This document shows positions 41,439 through 49,847 of a stretch of DNA of 64,000 nt, piece by piece. The notes beneath the pieces are model-generated. The model had not been told where the DNA came from and ran no database searches. It saw only the letters and a list, made by a program, of their open reading frames with translations. The stretch is from JAJFJD01 sp965228975 (GTDB lineage: Bacteria > Pseudomonadota > Alphaproteobacteria > UBA8366), in NCBI GenBank assembly GCA_965228975.1, contig OZ245851.1, positions 3,782,001-3,846,000 of the forward strand, given 5' to 3'. Made by a program: the position numbers and the translations under genes. The first letter of the stretch is position 1; every line of letters begins with the position of its first letter.

Positions 41439-42434
41439 ATGGAACACAAGACCTCTGCATTGAATGGCGATTTCGGCATCATGATCGAGGGCGTGACCCG
41501 GACCGATCTGGCCGACGAGACATTCCAGCGCGAAGCCTACGACCTGTGGACCCGGCATGGTGGATTGCTGGCCGTTCGCGGTGAGGACTTGACCAACCTC
41601 GCGCCCGACGAACTGGTGGCCTGGTCGGCCGTCTTCGGCGCGGTGGAGAACCAGAACTTGGCGGCCCGCGAAGACAAGATGATAAAGGGATATCCGATCT
41701 TGCGGATCGGCAACCTCAAGGACGCCTCCGGCAAACGGACCGCACAGTTTTCCCAGGTTCCCGCGCTGACCAGCGACGACGACATCCGCTACAACCCGGA
41801 AACCCGCCGCCCCGTCTGGCACACCGATTCGACCTTCCGGGAGAACCCGCCGATCGGCTCGGTCTTCCATTGCCGACAGGCACCGCCGCAGGGCGGCGAA
41901 ACGCTGTTCGCGGATACGCGCGGCGCATACGCCCGGCTCGACGACGCCAAGAAAAGCGAGCTCGCCGGGCTGGAGGCGGTCTGCTCGCTCGCGCATCATG
42001 ACAAGAAGATCAATCTCTACTCGCCCGACTATCCGGTCCTGACGCCGGAACAGCGGGCGGCCAACCCGCCCCGGCGCGTGCCGGTCGTGCTGACGCATCC
42101 GGTCAGCGGCAAGCCCGCGCTCTACGGATTGAACAGCTCGACCTGCGCCGTGCTGCCGGTGGGACAGGAATTTGCCGGTGACGATCTCGACACTTGCGAT
42201 CTGGAAGGCGTCGAGCATGACAGCGTCCGCATCTGGCGCGACATGCTGCCTTACGTGACCGGACCGGAGTTTACGGTGAAATGGTCCTGGCAGCCGGGCG
42301 ACATCGTTGCCTGGGACAACCGGTGCACGATCCATGCGGCGACCGGGTACGAGTCCGACCGGTATCCGCGCGAGATGTGGCGGCTGACGCTCTTGGACAA
42401 CGCGCAATCGGGTCAGGCGCACGCCGCCGAGTAG
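41439..42434 (+). CDS. TauD/TfdA-family Fe(II)/2-oxoglutarate dioxygenase (second copy, distinct subfamily)
   Basis: The 331-residue protein has the H-x-D pair His128/Asp130 in PVWHTDSTF, the distal His in CTIHAATGY (about residue 291) and the Arg after it. The loop PPQGGETLFADTRGAY is typical of TfdA-like enzymes. It is not close to the one at 27.8-28.7 kb: the N-terminus and spacing of motifs differ, so the two are not a recent duplication. The substrate is unknown. It has its own 98-bp upstream region and converges on the next gene. Confidence 0.9.
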   Translation: MEHKTSALNGDFGIMIEGVTRTDLADETFQREAYDLWTRHGGLLAVRGEDLTNLAPDELVAWSAVFGAVENQNLAAREDKMIKGYPILRIGNLKDASGKRTAQFSQVPALTSDDDIRYNPETRRPVWHTDSTFRENPPIGSVFHCRQAPPQGGETLFADTRGAYARLDDAKKSELAGLEAVCSLAHHDKKINLYSPDYPVLTPEQRAANPPRRVPVVLTHPVSGKPALYGLNSSTCAVLPVGQEFAGDDLDTCDLEGVEHDSVRIWRDMLPYVTGPEFTVKWSWQPGDIVAWDNRCTIHAATGYESDRYPREMWRLTLLDNAQSGQAHAAE

Positions 42435-42436
42435 GC

Positions 42437-42970
42437 CTACTCCGGATGCCGGGGCGCATGAAGCGGCCGGAACGTCCGCACGGTCCACCCTTCCGCCGGC
42501 GCGTCCGGCACCGCCGCATTCCCGTCCGGGAAGATCCGGACGCCGCGCTGCACGATCGTCGCATCGAGGCCCACTATTTCCAACGGCGTAAACTCCTCAG
42601 GCAAGGCGGGGCTGTCCGCCGCGTGCCGGTCGATCAGGACCAAGCAGCCGCCGTCGGGCACATCCATGTCGTCGATCTCGCCCTGCACCAGATTGCGGTC
42701 CCAATTCGTCATCTTCTCGCGGAAAGCGGGATCGACCGAGTTGCGGCCCGCCTTCGACGTATAGTTCTCGCTGGTCATCACGTCCGCGTCGCGCAGCCGA
42801 TAGACGGCCAGGAAGGGTGCCCGCGCCTCAGGACCGCATTCGTAGCGCTGCGCCGACAAGAACCCGTCGATCGTCAGCAGCATCGAGATATGGTTGTGAT
42901 AGAAATCGTCGAACGCGGCGCGATCCTCCGACGCCGGATAATGCATCTCCACCATATAGAATGTCGCCAT
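42437..42970 (-). CDS. EthD-like dimeric alpha/beta-barrel protein
   Basis: The 177-residue protein starts with a ferredoxin-like alpha/beta motif (MATFYMVEMHYPASEDRAAF, then FYHNHISMLLTIDGFLSAQR), the pattern of EthD and ABM-type proteins, where the His in the F-Y-x-x-H helix is conserved. Such proteins assist monooxygenases or bind small hydrophobic molecules. A second half (residues 100-177) with weaker similarity to the first may be another alpha/beta unit. It ends 3 bp from the TauD-like gene (convergent) and is divergent from the cupin gene. Confidence 0.65.
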   Translation of the reverse strand: MATFYMVEMHYPASEDRAAFDDFYHNHISMLLTIDGFLSAQRYECGPEARAPFLAVYRLRDADVMTSENYTSKAGRNSVDPAFREKMTNWDRNLVQGEIDDMDVPDGGCLVLIDRHAADSPALPEEFTPLEIVGLDATIVQRGVRIFPDGNAAVPDAPAEGWTVRTFRPLHAPRHPE

Positions 42971-43059
42971 CGCCCGACTCCCCGTGTAGCCTTCAGACCT
43001 CAGAATATGCGGTCTCCCTTTGTCTCATGGGCACCCCCGCGCCGCCAAATCGGCCCGAT

Positions 43060-43089
43060 TTGATGAACACGCAGCGCTTTCTCTATAGT
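43060..43089 (+). promoter_or_regulatory. Probable sigma-70-type promoter of the cupin gene
   Basis: TTGATG (43060-43065) and TATAGT (43084-43089) are separated by 18 bp, and the transcript would start near 43096, about 27 nt before the ATG at 43123 with AGGTGAG as ribosome-binding site. Confidence 0.55.
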
Positions 43090-43122
43090 CGCCAACAGAT
43101 CGACAACTTTTAGGTGAGACCG

Positions 43123-43635
43123 ATGCCCGACACGGTTGAGAAGCGTTACTCGCCGCTTGTCCCCCAGGACATGCTGGATGAAATCTTCTGGAAGGACGGC
43201 CGCGAGCCGGAGGACGAACGGCTCTGGGTGCCGAACGGCCCCGGACGGTGGTCGCGGCCGCTCTGCCTGAATGTCAGCCAAGGCTATTGGGTCCACCTGA
43301 CCAAGGTGACCGAGGCGGGCGTCATCTCTCGGCATCGCCATCCCGCACCGGTCCATGGGTTCGTGCTGGAAGGCCGCTGGCGGTATCTGGAGCGCGACTG
43401 GGTCGCGACGGCGGGCAGCTATCTGTTCGAGCCGCCGGGGGATGTCCACACGTTGGTCGTGGACGAAGGCGACACCATGCTCACCCTCTTCCACAATTCC
43501 GGCGCTTTGCTGTATTGCGACGAGGAAGGCAACACGATCGGCTCGACCGACGTGTTCGACCGGGTCGCCGCGGCGCGCAAGCATTTCGAATCCGTCGGCC
43601 TCGGCGCCGACTATGTCGAGCGGTTTATCCGCTAA
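43123..43635 (+). CDS. Cupin-domain dioxygenase, 2,4'-dihydroxyacetophenone dioxygenase-like
   Basis: The protein has about 170 residues and one cupin barrel. The first cupin motif is SRHRHPAPVHGFVLEGRW with two His and Glu-position ligands (H, H and the H of HG), and the second is FEPPGDVHTLVV with the last His. The layout (VPNGPGRWSRPL, then the barrel, then a helical tail DVFDRVAAARKHFES) matches 2,4'-dihydroxyacetophenone dioxygenase and acetylacetone-cleaving relatives, iron enzymes that cut C-C bonds next to a carbonyl. The ATG at 43123 is chosen because AGGTGAG lies just upstream. Confidence 0.8.
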   Translation: MPDTVEKRYSPLVPQDMLDEIFWKDGREPEDERLWVPNGPGRWSRPLCLNVSQGYWVHLTKVTEAGVISRHRHPAPVHGFVLEGRWRYLERDWVATAGSYLFEPPGDVHTLVVDEGDTMLTLFHNSGALLYCDEEGNTIGSTDVFDRVAAARKHFESVGLGADYVERFIR

Positions 43636-43641
43636 ACAGCC

Positions 43642-44517
43642 TCAGACCGGCTGCGCCCACGCGTACTCCTGGTGGCCGTCCGCGTAGGCGTTGTTGGTGA
43701 TCGCCGGATTGCGGTTGATCATCGGCCGCGCGTAGAGCGGATGGGTCATCGAGCGGATTTCATGCTCCAACTGGTATAGAACCTTGCCGTTTTTCGGATC
43801 GTAAATGTCCACGAAACGGTATTGGTGCTGGTTGCTCTCTTCGGTGATGACCTTACGTTTCGCCAGCTTCTTATGCGGCCCGGAAAAATCGCTGACATAG
43901 AGCTGGAGATGGTGGCCGTCATAGGCCGGCAGCTTCTTCTTGGTTTCGCGGAAGATCAGCGCCTGGCTCGGCCCCACGGAAATCCGTGCCGCGCGGCCGC
44001 GACCCGCCTTGTCGACGCTGGTGATCGCGCCGAGGACACCGCTGTAGAACCGCCCGATCCCCGCGGCCGTCCCGACCGGTACGTCGAACTCGACATACGG
44101 GATGCCGAGACGGACCGGCCCGAACCTGTCCTCTGGCTGGTGGCAGCGCAGGCGATTGCCCCACGGGCAGGTGACGTCGACATGACGTTTGCCCGCCTTG
44201 TAACCAAACTTCGTCCCCGCCAGATCGCCGCGAACCGTTTCCAAACGGTCCACAAGCTGATCGAGCGACGGCACGAGGATGCCGGTCCGTCCCCGAATCA
44301 CCTGCGGGTCGCCGATCGGAAGATGAAACTGGTTGCGGCCCATATTGACCCACATGTTGACCACGCCGGTCACCAGGTAGGGGTCGCGGGTGAAGCCCAA
44401 TCCCATGATATAGAACAGCGTCGCCAACCGCTGATCGGGCACCGCCACGTTCATGTGTTCGAGGCCGACGACATTGCCGAGATCCTCGGCGCTACGATCG
44501 AATTTCCGTTTCTTCAT
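43642..44517 (-). CDS. Two-module VOC-family protein
   Basis: This protein of about 291 residues has two VOC modules. The first starts GLEHMNVAVPDQRLATLFYI and the second IPYVEFDVPVGTAAGIGRFY with HHLQLYVSDFSGPHKK. The H-x-x-L and later E (LYQLEHEIRS) could form a metal site as in extradiol dioxygenases or glyoxalases. The long polar C-terminus (HPLYARPMINRNPAITNNAY) is unusual for glyoxalases. The ATG at 44517 follows GGAGAG. It is convergent with the cupin gene (6-bp gap). The ring-cleaving or lyase substrate is unknown. Confidence 0.75.
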   Translation of the reverse strand: MKKRKFDRSAEDLGNVVGLEHMNVAVPDQRLATLFYIMGLGFTRDPYLVTGVVNMWVNMGRNQFHLPIGDPQVIRGRTGILVPSLDQLVDRLETVRGDLAGTKFGYKAGKRHVDVTCPWGNRLRCHQPEDRFGPVRLGIPYVEFDVPVGTAAGIGRFYSGVLGAITSVDKAGRGRAARISVGPSQALIFRETKKKLPAYDGHHLQLYVSDFSGPHKKLAKRKVITEESNQHQYRFVDIYDPKNGKVLYQLEHEIRSMTHPLYARPMINRNPAITNNAYADGHQEYAWAQPV

Positions 44518-44621
44518 GGGGCTCTCCGCGGCTGGGTGATTTTCGGAAGTTTTGTTTCCTCGACCGACCTTAGCAGGACGGTGCATGTTTCAAAATCCGC
44601 CGGACGATGCTTTCCGGCGAA

Positions 44622-45032
44622 TCAATCTGTGCTGATGACCGCCTCCACATCGATCTCCATCAGCATTTCCGGACGCGCCAAGCCATTGACGATTAGGCCC
44701 GTCTGACAGGGGCGGACACCCTTCAGCCAACGCGCCAAGACGGAGAATACCGGAACCCGGTAGTCCCGGTCGGTCAGATACACCGTCGTTTTGACGATGT
44801 CGTTCAGCGACGCCCCTGCCTCGCGCAACAGGATGTCGGTGCACCGCAACGCGTTGTCGGCCTGCGCGGCGGGGTCGCCTTCCCCGATGAAGTTGCCGTC
44901 GAAGTCCAATCCGGTCTGACCGCGAACCCAAATACGGTTGCCCGCCTTCACGGCCATGGCAAGCTCGTACTCGAACTCCTCGCCGTCGTAGGACATGGTA
45001 TGGGCGTAGGTCCGGAAGCGTTGGTGCGCCAT
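44622..45032 (-). CDS. RidA-family (YjgF/YER057c/UK114) protein
   Basis: The 136-residue single-domain protein has the chorismate mutase-like fold of the family: VKAGNRIWVRGQTGLD, the helix AQADNALRCTDILLREAGAS, VKTTVYLTD and the C-terminal PEMLMEIDVEAVIS. The canonical catalytic Arg of RidA (in C-x-R/V-x-L-P-K-x-A-x-V-E-I) is replaced in this region by LARPEMLMEIDV, so it may belong to an Rid1-7 subgroup rather than archetypal RidA. RidA hydrolyses reactive enamines and imines. It starts 13 bp after the ThDP-enzyme stop codon, so the two are an operon. Confidence 0.85.
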   Translation of the reverse strand: MAHQRFRTYAHTMSYDGEEFEYELAMAVKAGNRIWVRGQTGLDFDGNFIGEGDPAAQADNALRCTDILLREAGASLNDIVKTTVYLTDRDYRVPVFSVLARWLKGVRPCQTGLIVNGLARPEMLMEIDVEAVISTD

Positions 45033-45045
45033 AATCCCCTCCCCA

Positions 45046-46767
45046 TCAAGACTGCGGCGCGTGCGGCATGTACCAACTTTGGTCCGCGCCCGCACCCACA
45101 TTGGCGATATGAACGTCGAGCAGGAAGGGTTCGCCCGCGGCCTGCGCATCGCGGCCGCGTTGCAGCGCCGCGTCCAGCTCGCTGGGCTCATGCACGTGCA
45201 TGCCCTCGATGCCCTGCGCTTTGGCCAGCATCACGAAATCGATCGCCGGATCACCGAGGAAGGTTTCCGGGTAGCGGTTCTGCTCCTTCATGCTGCCGCC
45301 CCAGGACGCGAAATTCGTGCGCACGGTCTGATATTGCATGTTGTTCCAGACGATCGTGAGGATCGGCAGACTGTAGCGCGCCATCGTCCAGAAGCCGGAT
45401 GAACTGTACATCACCCCGCCATCGCCGATGCTGAGCACGACGGGCCGGTCCGGCGCCCCGAGCTGCGCCCCGACCGCGCCGCCGAGGCCATAGCCGAGAC
45501 TCCCGCCATAGGTCCGCACCATACTCCAATCGTTGTCGCCGTAGCCGAAGGGCATGAGATGATCGGAGGCCCGGAAGTTCTCCGACACCAGCATCGTGTT
45601 CTCGGCCAGGGTCCGCGCCATGGCGTTGCCGAGATAGGTCGGATGGATCGGCGCTTCCCCGCTGCGTTCCAAGGCCTCGCCGGCTTGGGCCGCCGCCCGT
45701 TCCTCGCTCTGCGCGATCAGGTCTTGCTTGCGTTTCTGGATATGCTGCAGGTTCGCGTGATCGGGTTTCCACAAGGCGTTAAGCGCAGTCAGCGTATGCC
45801 GGACGTTGCCCCAAAGGTCGAGATCGAGCGCGAAGGTGTTGCCCATCACAGCCGGGTCGTGGCCGATGGCGATGATCGTCCCGCAATCGGTGAATTTCTC
45901 GTCCTTCGCATTTGCGCGGGTGTTTTGCCGGTAGCCGACACAGAAGACGACGTCATAGCCGCTGTCGGGAATATTGTCGATCATCCCGACATAGTTCGGA
46001 TGCTTCAGCGGAAAGGCGCCGTAGTCGTAAAACCCGACCGCCGTCGGCAGGGCGTAGTTCTCGGATAGTTCCAGAATTTCACGCTGGGCACCGGCGGTCC
46101 GCACGTCCGGGCCGACCAGCAGCAACGGGTTTTCGGCGTTGAGCAAGGCATCATGCATCTTGCCGAGCGTGGACCCGCCCGGCGTCTCCGCCATCTCCAG
46201 CGGATGGGCCGCCTGGATCGTCCCCTCCACGCCCGTCGCGTCCAATGCCGGGCTGGAGAAGGCGAGATAGACCGGACCGGTCGGCATCGTCCCCGCCTCC
46301 TTGAAGGCCCGCCGCGTCGCGAGCGGGATGCCGCGTCCGTCGATCACCTCCCAGCGCTTCTTGGTGATGTCCTCCACCGCGCCCATCTGCGAAAAGCCGC
46401 TCGATGCGCCGAGGGTGTTGTGATCGCCGAAGGTGCCGTTGTCACGCAAGGCCGCGGTCACCACCATCGGCGAGCCGTCGAAATAAGCGTTTTGAAGCTG
46501 GCCCGATCCTTGGCGTGTGCCCGCCGCCAGATGCACATTCACGAAGGCCGTCTTGTTCGCGGCCTTGGCGTATCCATCGGCGGCCGACAGGACGAGCGAT
46601 TCGGCGAGCAACAAGATCGGCTGGACACCCGGCACGGTCAGGAAGGCGTCGAAGAACCCGGCCTCCGCACTCCCGGTGTTCGTGAACGCATAATCGACGC
46701 GCTGCGCGACGAGTTGATGCATGAGCAGTTCCCCGCCCGTACCGACGACATGCTTCTTTCCGCTCAT
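45046..46767 (-). CDS. Thiamine-diphosphate-dependent enzyme (acetolactate synthase / benzoylformate decarboxylase type)
   Basis: This 573-residue three-domain ThDP enzyme has the catalytic Glu56 in LLLAESLVLSAADGYAKA, a central FAD/nucleotide-like domain (about 195-340, LLLVGPDVRTAG) and the C-terminal ThDP-binding motif GDGGVMYSSSGFW...NN (residues about 460-490, intact G-D-G and N-N). It can decarboxylate or ligate 2-oxo acids. The length equals that of benzoylformate decarboxylase and acetolactate synthase families, but no small regulatory subunit gene is near, so isoleucine-valine synthesis is not favoured. It is followed by the RidA gene. Confidence 0.9.
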   Translation of the reverse strand: MSGKKHVVGTGGELLMHQLVAQRVDYAFTNTGSAEAGFFDAFLTVPGVQPILLLAESLVLSAADGYAKAANKTAFVNVHLAAGTRQGSGQLQNAYFDGSPMVVTAALRDNGTFGDHNTLGASSGFSQMGAVEDITKKRWEVIDGRGIPLATRRAFKEAGTMPTGPVYLAFSSPALDATGVEGTIQAAHPLEMAETPGGSTLGKMHDALLNAENPLLLVGPDVRTAGAQREILELSENYALPTAVGFYDYGAFPLKHPNYVGMIDNIPDSGYDVVFCVGYRQNTRANAKDEKFTDCGTIIAIGHDPAVMGNTFALDLDLWGNVRHTLTALNALWKPDHANLQHIQKRKQDLIAQSEERAAAQAGEALERSGEAPIHPTYLGNAMARTLAENTMLVSENFRASDHLMPFGYGDNDWSMVRTYGGSLGYGLGGAVGAQLGAPDRPVVLSIGDGGVMYSSSGFWTMARYSLPILTIVWNNMQYQTVRTNFASWGGSMKEQNRYPETFLGDPAIDFVMLAKAQGIEGMHVHEPSELDAALQRGRDAQAAGEPFLLDVHIANVGAGADQSWYMPHAPQS

Positions 46768-46974
46768 GAATTTGGCTCCCGCGCTTGCTGTTTTCCATCG
46801 ACGATTACCCGTAAAGTATAGGCACCGGGCAGAGCCACCGCCAAATACGCAGGCGTATCCTCATGGCACCGCGGCCCTCGCCACAGCCGCGCGGGGTTCT
46901 TATATAGGGAATCGGCCGGTCGAGCCCGTATGGCACGGCCGCGCCCAAAGTCGATCAGTCGAGGTTGATATCAA

Positions 46975-47277
46975 ATGAAACCGATCAAGGATAAAGCGGA
47001 AGTTTCCATCGATTTCCCCGATAAGTTCTATATGGGGTCCTTTACGCGGCAATCGAAATTCGAGGCCCGTTCCGAAAACGACGGACTTCTGATCAAGCTG
47101 AAAAACGACAGCGACCAGGAACGTGCCGTCGAGATTCACCTGCATCATCACCTGCTGGCCGATATCCTCTCGGAATGGGCGGAATCGCTCCCGGACGATC
47201 CGATCCACGACAGCGATCATCGCAAAACATTGATCGGCGCGTTGAAGAAGCTCCAGAAAGCGATCGCAAAACACTGA
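46975..47277 (+). CDS. Small hypothetical protein
   Basis: This 100-residue protein has a beta-rich N-terminal half (EVSIDFPDKFYMGSFTRQSK, FEARSENDGLLIKLKND) and a helical C-terminal half with several histidines (HLHHHLLADILSEW) and a basic end (KKLQKAIAKH). No signal peptide, membrane span or metal motif beyond the His cluster is visible. I do not recognise the family. It lies between the ThDP-enzyme gene (divergent) and the cupin gene, 68 bp before the latter. Confidence 0.6.
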   Translation: MKPIKDKAEVSIDFPDKFYMGSFTRQSKFEARSENDGLLIKLKNDSDQERAVEIHLHHHLLADILSEWAESLPDDPIHDSDHRKTLIGALKKLQKAIAKH

Positions 47278-47345
47278 AAGCGAGCGGCAAAACGGGTTTT
47301 CCGCTATCCTGCTTGGGATCGACCTTATTGAGACAGGATGACGCC

Positions 47346-47717
47346 ATGCCGATTGTCCACATCGAGGACGCACACCGCGAAGAGCACGAGTCGGGCCGCA
47401 TCTACCAGACACTGGTGGGCGACGACGCGGGAACGACCCCGGTTCGCGTGGGAATTCAGACGTCGCCGCCCGGCTATTCCACCGGAACGCATTCGCACCC
47501 CTATATGGAGGTCGTCACCGTGCTGGAAGGCAGCGGCGAGGCGTGGATCGACAGCGAAGACAACGTCACCGCCGTCGGACCGGGCTCGACGATCGTCGCC
47601 CCGCCGAACACCGCCCATGGCTTCCGCAATACAGGCACGACGCCGCTACGGACGATGGGGGTGCATGCTTCGCCGAAGCGGATTACCCACCGGGCCGGTC
47701 AAACCACCGATTTCTAG
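47346..47717 (+). CDS. Small cupin-domain protein
   Basis: The 123-residue single-domain cupin has motif 1 STGTHSHPYMEVVTVLEGSG (H, H, E ligands) and motif 2 VAPPNTAHGFRNTG (H ligand), so a mononuclear metal site is complete. Proteins of this size include isomerases, dioxygenases and sugar-binding regulators. The substrate cannot be told. The ATG at 47346 is the family-like start; a longer frame from 47175 overlaps the upstream gene. The gene is convergent with the esterase gene (18-bp gap). Confidence 0.82.
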   Translation: MPIVHIEDAHREEHESGRIYQTLVGDDAGTTPVRVGIQTSPPGYSTGTHSHPYMEVVTVLEGSGEAWIDSEDNVTAVGPGSTIVAPPNTAHGFRNTGTTPLRTMGVHASPKRITHRAGQTTDF

Positions 47718-47735
47718 CGTCTTCCCCGCTGCCTG

Positions 47736-48593
47736 CTACAGGAGATGTTTGCGGAAGAAGGCCACGATCGGGTCCGAGGCTTCGTGCGTGTCACGCCCCG
47801 ACTTGTCGATATGGACGATGTCGATCGTCCCGCCGGCTTTCTTGTAATTGTCGGCGAAACGTTCCGGTTCGTTCAGATCGACCGGTGACTCGGGGTCGCG
47901 ATAGTCATGCACCGGATCGGGCTGGCTCTGGACCCAGATCGCCGGCGGCGTCTCGACCGCTTCCCCGGTTTCCAGCGCCAGCATCGGATTGCCCTCCGCC
48001 ATATTCTCCTCGGTCTTCCAGTACAGGTCGTGGCGCGCCGGGATATCCCCGACCCAGCCCGGTGTGTCGTCGCTGTTCGCCAGCCGGACGGCCCGGCGAT
48101 AGCGCGACAGCGGATTGATCACCGGCCAATTCATGCCGACGGCGCGCACGCTGGCGTCGACCGCGGGCGCGCCGGTATCCAACGGCACGGACGCGTATCG
48201 CGGATCGAGCGGGCGCATCGCCGCGAGCATGGCCAAATGTCCGCCGCTCGATTGTCCGGTCACGCCGACGCGCTCGGGATCGAGATCTAGGGACGCCGCG
48301 TTCGCCTTCAGATATCGAATCGCGTAGTTGATATCGATCAGCGAACTGGGATAGCCGTCGCCCGCATGCCGGAAATCCAGCGACGCCGCCGCGATTCCCG
48401 CGTCGGCCAAGGCCGCGTCGCGCATCGCGCATTCCGACAGATCGCCCTTGCACCAGGCGCCGCCATGCAGGTCGACAACAACCGGGAACGGTCCCTTACC
48501 CGCCGGACGGAACAACCGCATCATCATCGACCGGTCGCCGTGACGGAGGTATTCGATGTCTTCGGTGGTATGAGTTAGCGTTTCAGTGGCCAT
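47736..48593 (-). CDS. Alpha/beta-hydrolase, esterase/lipase type
   Basis: This protein of about 285 residues is of the hormone-sensitive-lipase/Aes-like kind: the oxyanion motif HGG in VVDLHGGAWCKG (about 43-45), the nucleophile Ser115 in GQSSGGHL and the His in RDTHEASDP (about 273). The acidic member is probably in the YRDPESPVD region. Candidate substrates are small esters or lactones. The N-terminus is set at ATG 48593 (MATETLTH) with GGGATG just upstream; 48602 is possible. It is divergent from the hydroxyacid dehydrogenase gene. Confidence 0.85.
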   Translation of the reverse strand: MATETLTHTTEDIEYLRHGDRSMMMRLFRPAGKGPFPVVVDLHGGAWCKGDLSECAMRDAALADAGIAAASLDFRHAGDGYPSSLIDINYAIRYLKANAASLDLDPERVGVTGQSSGGHLAMLAAMRPLDPRYASVPLDTGAPAVDASVRAVGMNWPVINPLSRYRRAVRLANSDDTPGWVGDIPARHDLYWKTEENMAEGNPMLALETGEAVETPPAIWVQSQPDPVHDYRDPESPVDLNEPERFADNYKKAGGTIDIVHIDKSGRDTHEASDPIVAFFRKHLL

Positions 48594-48820
48594 TGGATAC
48601 ATCCCATCTGTTTGTTGACGTATCGGGCTCGGCGGCTCGGCGCGAGCCTCGCAACACGCATTTACGATAGTGTAGCGCAACGGTGGGACGCGTCATACTG
48701 GTTGGGCATCCGCGCGACTTGTCGACCCGCCGACCGTGCGCCACAGTGGTACGCACACCCGAAGGCAGCGACGCCGATATCAATGAGTGCGAACAATGAA
48801 TAACGACAAGGCAAACGACC

Positions 48821-49777
48821 ATGGTTGATCTGTTGCAGGTCTCCGTCCTGCCGCCCTTCCTGAGCGAACGGCTGGCCAAGGAGTACACGATCCACGACTT
48901 CATCAATCCGGCCGAGCCGGAGAAACTGCTCGACGAAGTCGGCCCGAAGATTCGCGGCATCCTGGCGGGCGGCATGAAGGGGCCGAACGCCAACCTGATC
49001 AACCGGCTCGAAAACCTGGAAATCATCGCCTCGTTCAGCGTCGGGTTCGATGCGACCGACGTGGTTGCCGCACAGAAGCGCGGCGTCATCGTGACACACA
49101 CGCCCGAGGTGCTGACCGGCGACGTCGCGGACCTCGCCATGACGCTCATCCTGATGACGTCGCGGCGGATCGGAGAGTCCGAACGCTTCCTTCGATCCGG
49201 CAAGTGGCTGCAGGGCCGCATGGACCTGGCGACGACGGTGCGCGGCCGGCGTCTCGGCATTCTGGGCCTCGGCCGGATCGGCCGCGCGGTGGCGCGCCGC
49301 GCCGAGGTCTTCGGAATCAACATTGCCTATCACGACATCAAGCCGATGGGCGATTTGCCCTACCGCTCCTATCCCACCCTGCTCGACCTGGCCGAGGCCA
49401 GCGACATGCTGCTGGTGGCCTGCGAGGGCGGCGAGGCCACGCGCGGATTGGTCGACGCCGCGGTGCTGGAGGCACTGGGGCCGAACGGCCTGTTGATCAA
49501 CACGGCACGCGGTCCCATCGTTGATCAGCCGGCTCTTATCGCGGCGTTGCAGAACGGCCAGATCGCCGGTGCGGGACTCGACGTGTTCGACGGCGAGCCC
49601 GACGTCCCGGCGGCGTTGATCGAAATGGAGAATGTGGTGCTGACACCGCATATCGCGAGTTCGACCAACGAGACCCGCCGCGCGATGGGCGACCTCGTCT
49701 ACGACAATCTTCGCGCCCATTTCGACGGCAAACCGGTGCTGACGCCCGTCCCGCGGCAAGGCAACGTTCAGTCCTGA
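48821..49777 (+). CDS. D-isomer-specific 2-hydroxyacid dehydrogenase (glyoxylate/hydroxypyruvate reductase type)
   Basis: The 318-residue NAD(P)-dependent dehydrogenase has the Rossmann motif LGILGLGRIGRAVARRA (about 147-163). The catalytic residues are the Arg after the second domain (NTARGPIVDQ), Glu in the AGAGLDVFDGEPDVP segment and His in LTPHIASSTNE. The first segment VVAAQKRGVIVTHTPEVLTG is also typical. It reduces glyoxylate, hydroxypyruvate or a 2-oxo acid. The Gfo/Idh/MocA gene follows 70 bp downstream on the same strand. Confidence 0.92.
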   Translation: MVDLLQVSVLPPFLSERLAKEYTIHDFINPAEPEKLLDEVGPKIRGILAGGMKGPNANLINRLENLEIIASFSVGFDATDVVAAQKRGVIVTHTPEVLTGDVADLAMTLILMTSRRIGESERFLRSGKWLQGRMDLATTVRGRRLGILGLGRIGRAVARRAEVFGINIAYHDIKPMGDLPYRSYPTLLDLAEASDMLLVACEGGEATRGLVDAAVLEALGPNGLLINTARGPIVDQPALIAALQNGQIAGAGLDVFDGEPDVPAALIEMENVVLTPHIASSTNETRRAMGDLVYDNLRAHFDGKPVLTPVPRQGNVQS

Positions 49778-49847
49778 CGCGCGCGGTTCACTACGATTAA
49801 CCGAAACGAACGGCGATCCGTCGCCGAAACAATAGGGAGAAACACCC

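Noticed and set aside
27767..42434. Two TauD/TfdA dioxygenases as a recent duplication
   Set aside because: They share the iron-binding motifs but differ in length, N-terminus and spacing, so they are separate subfamilies.
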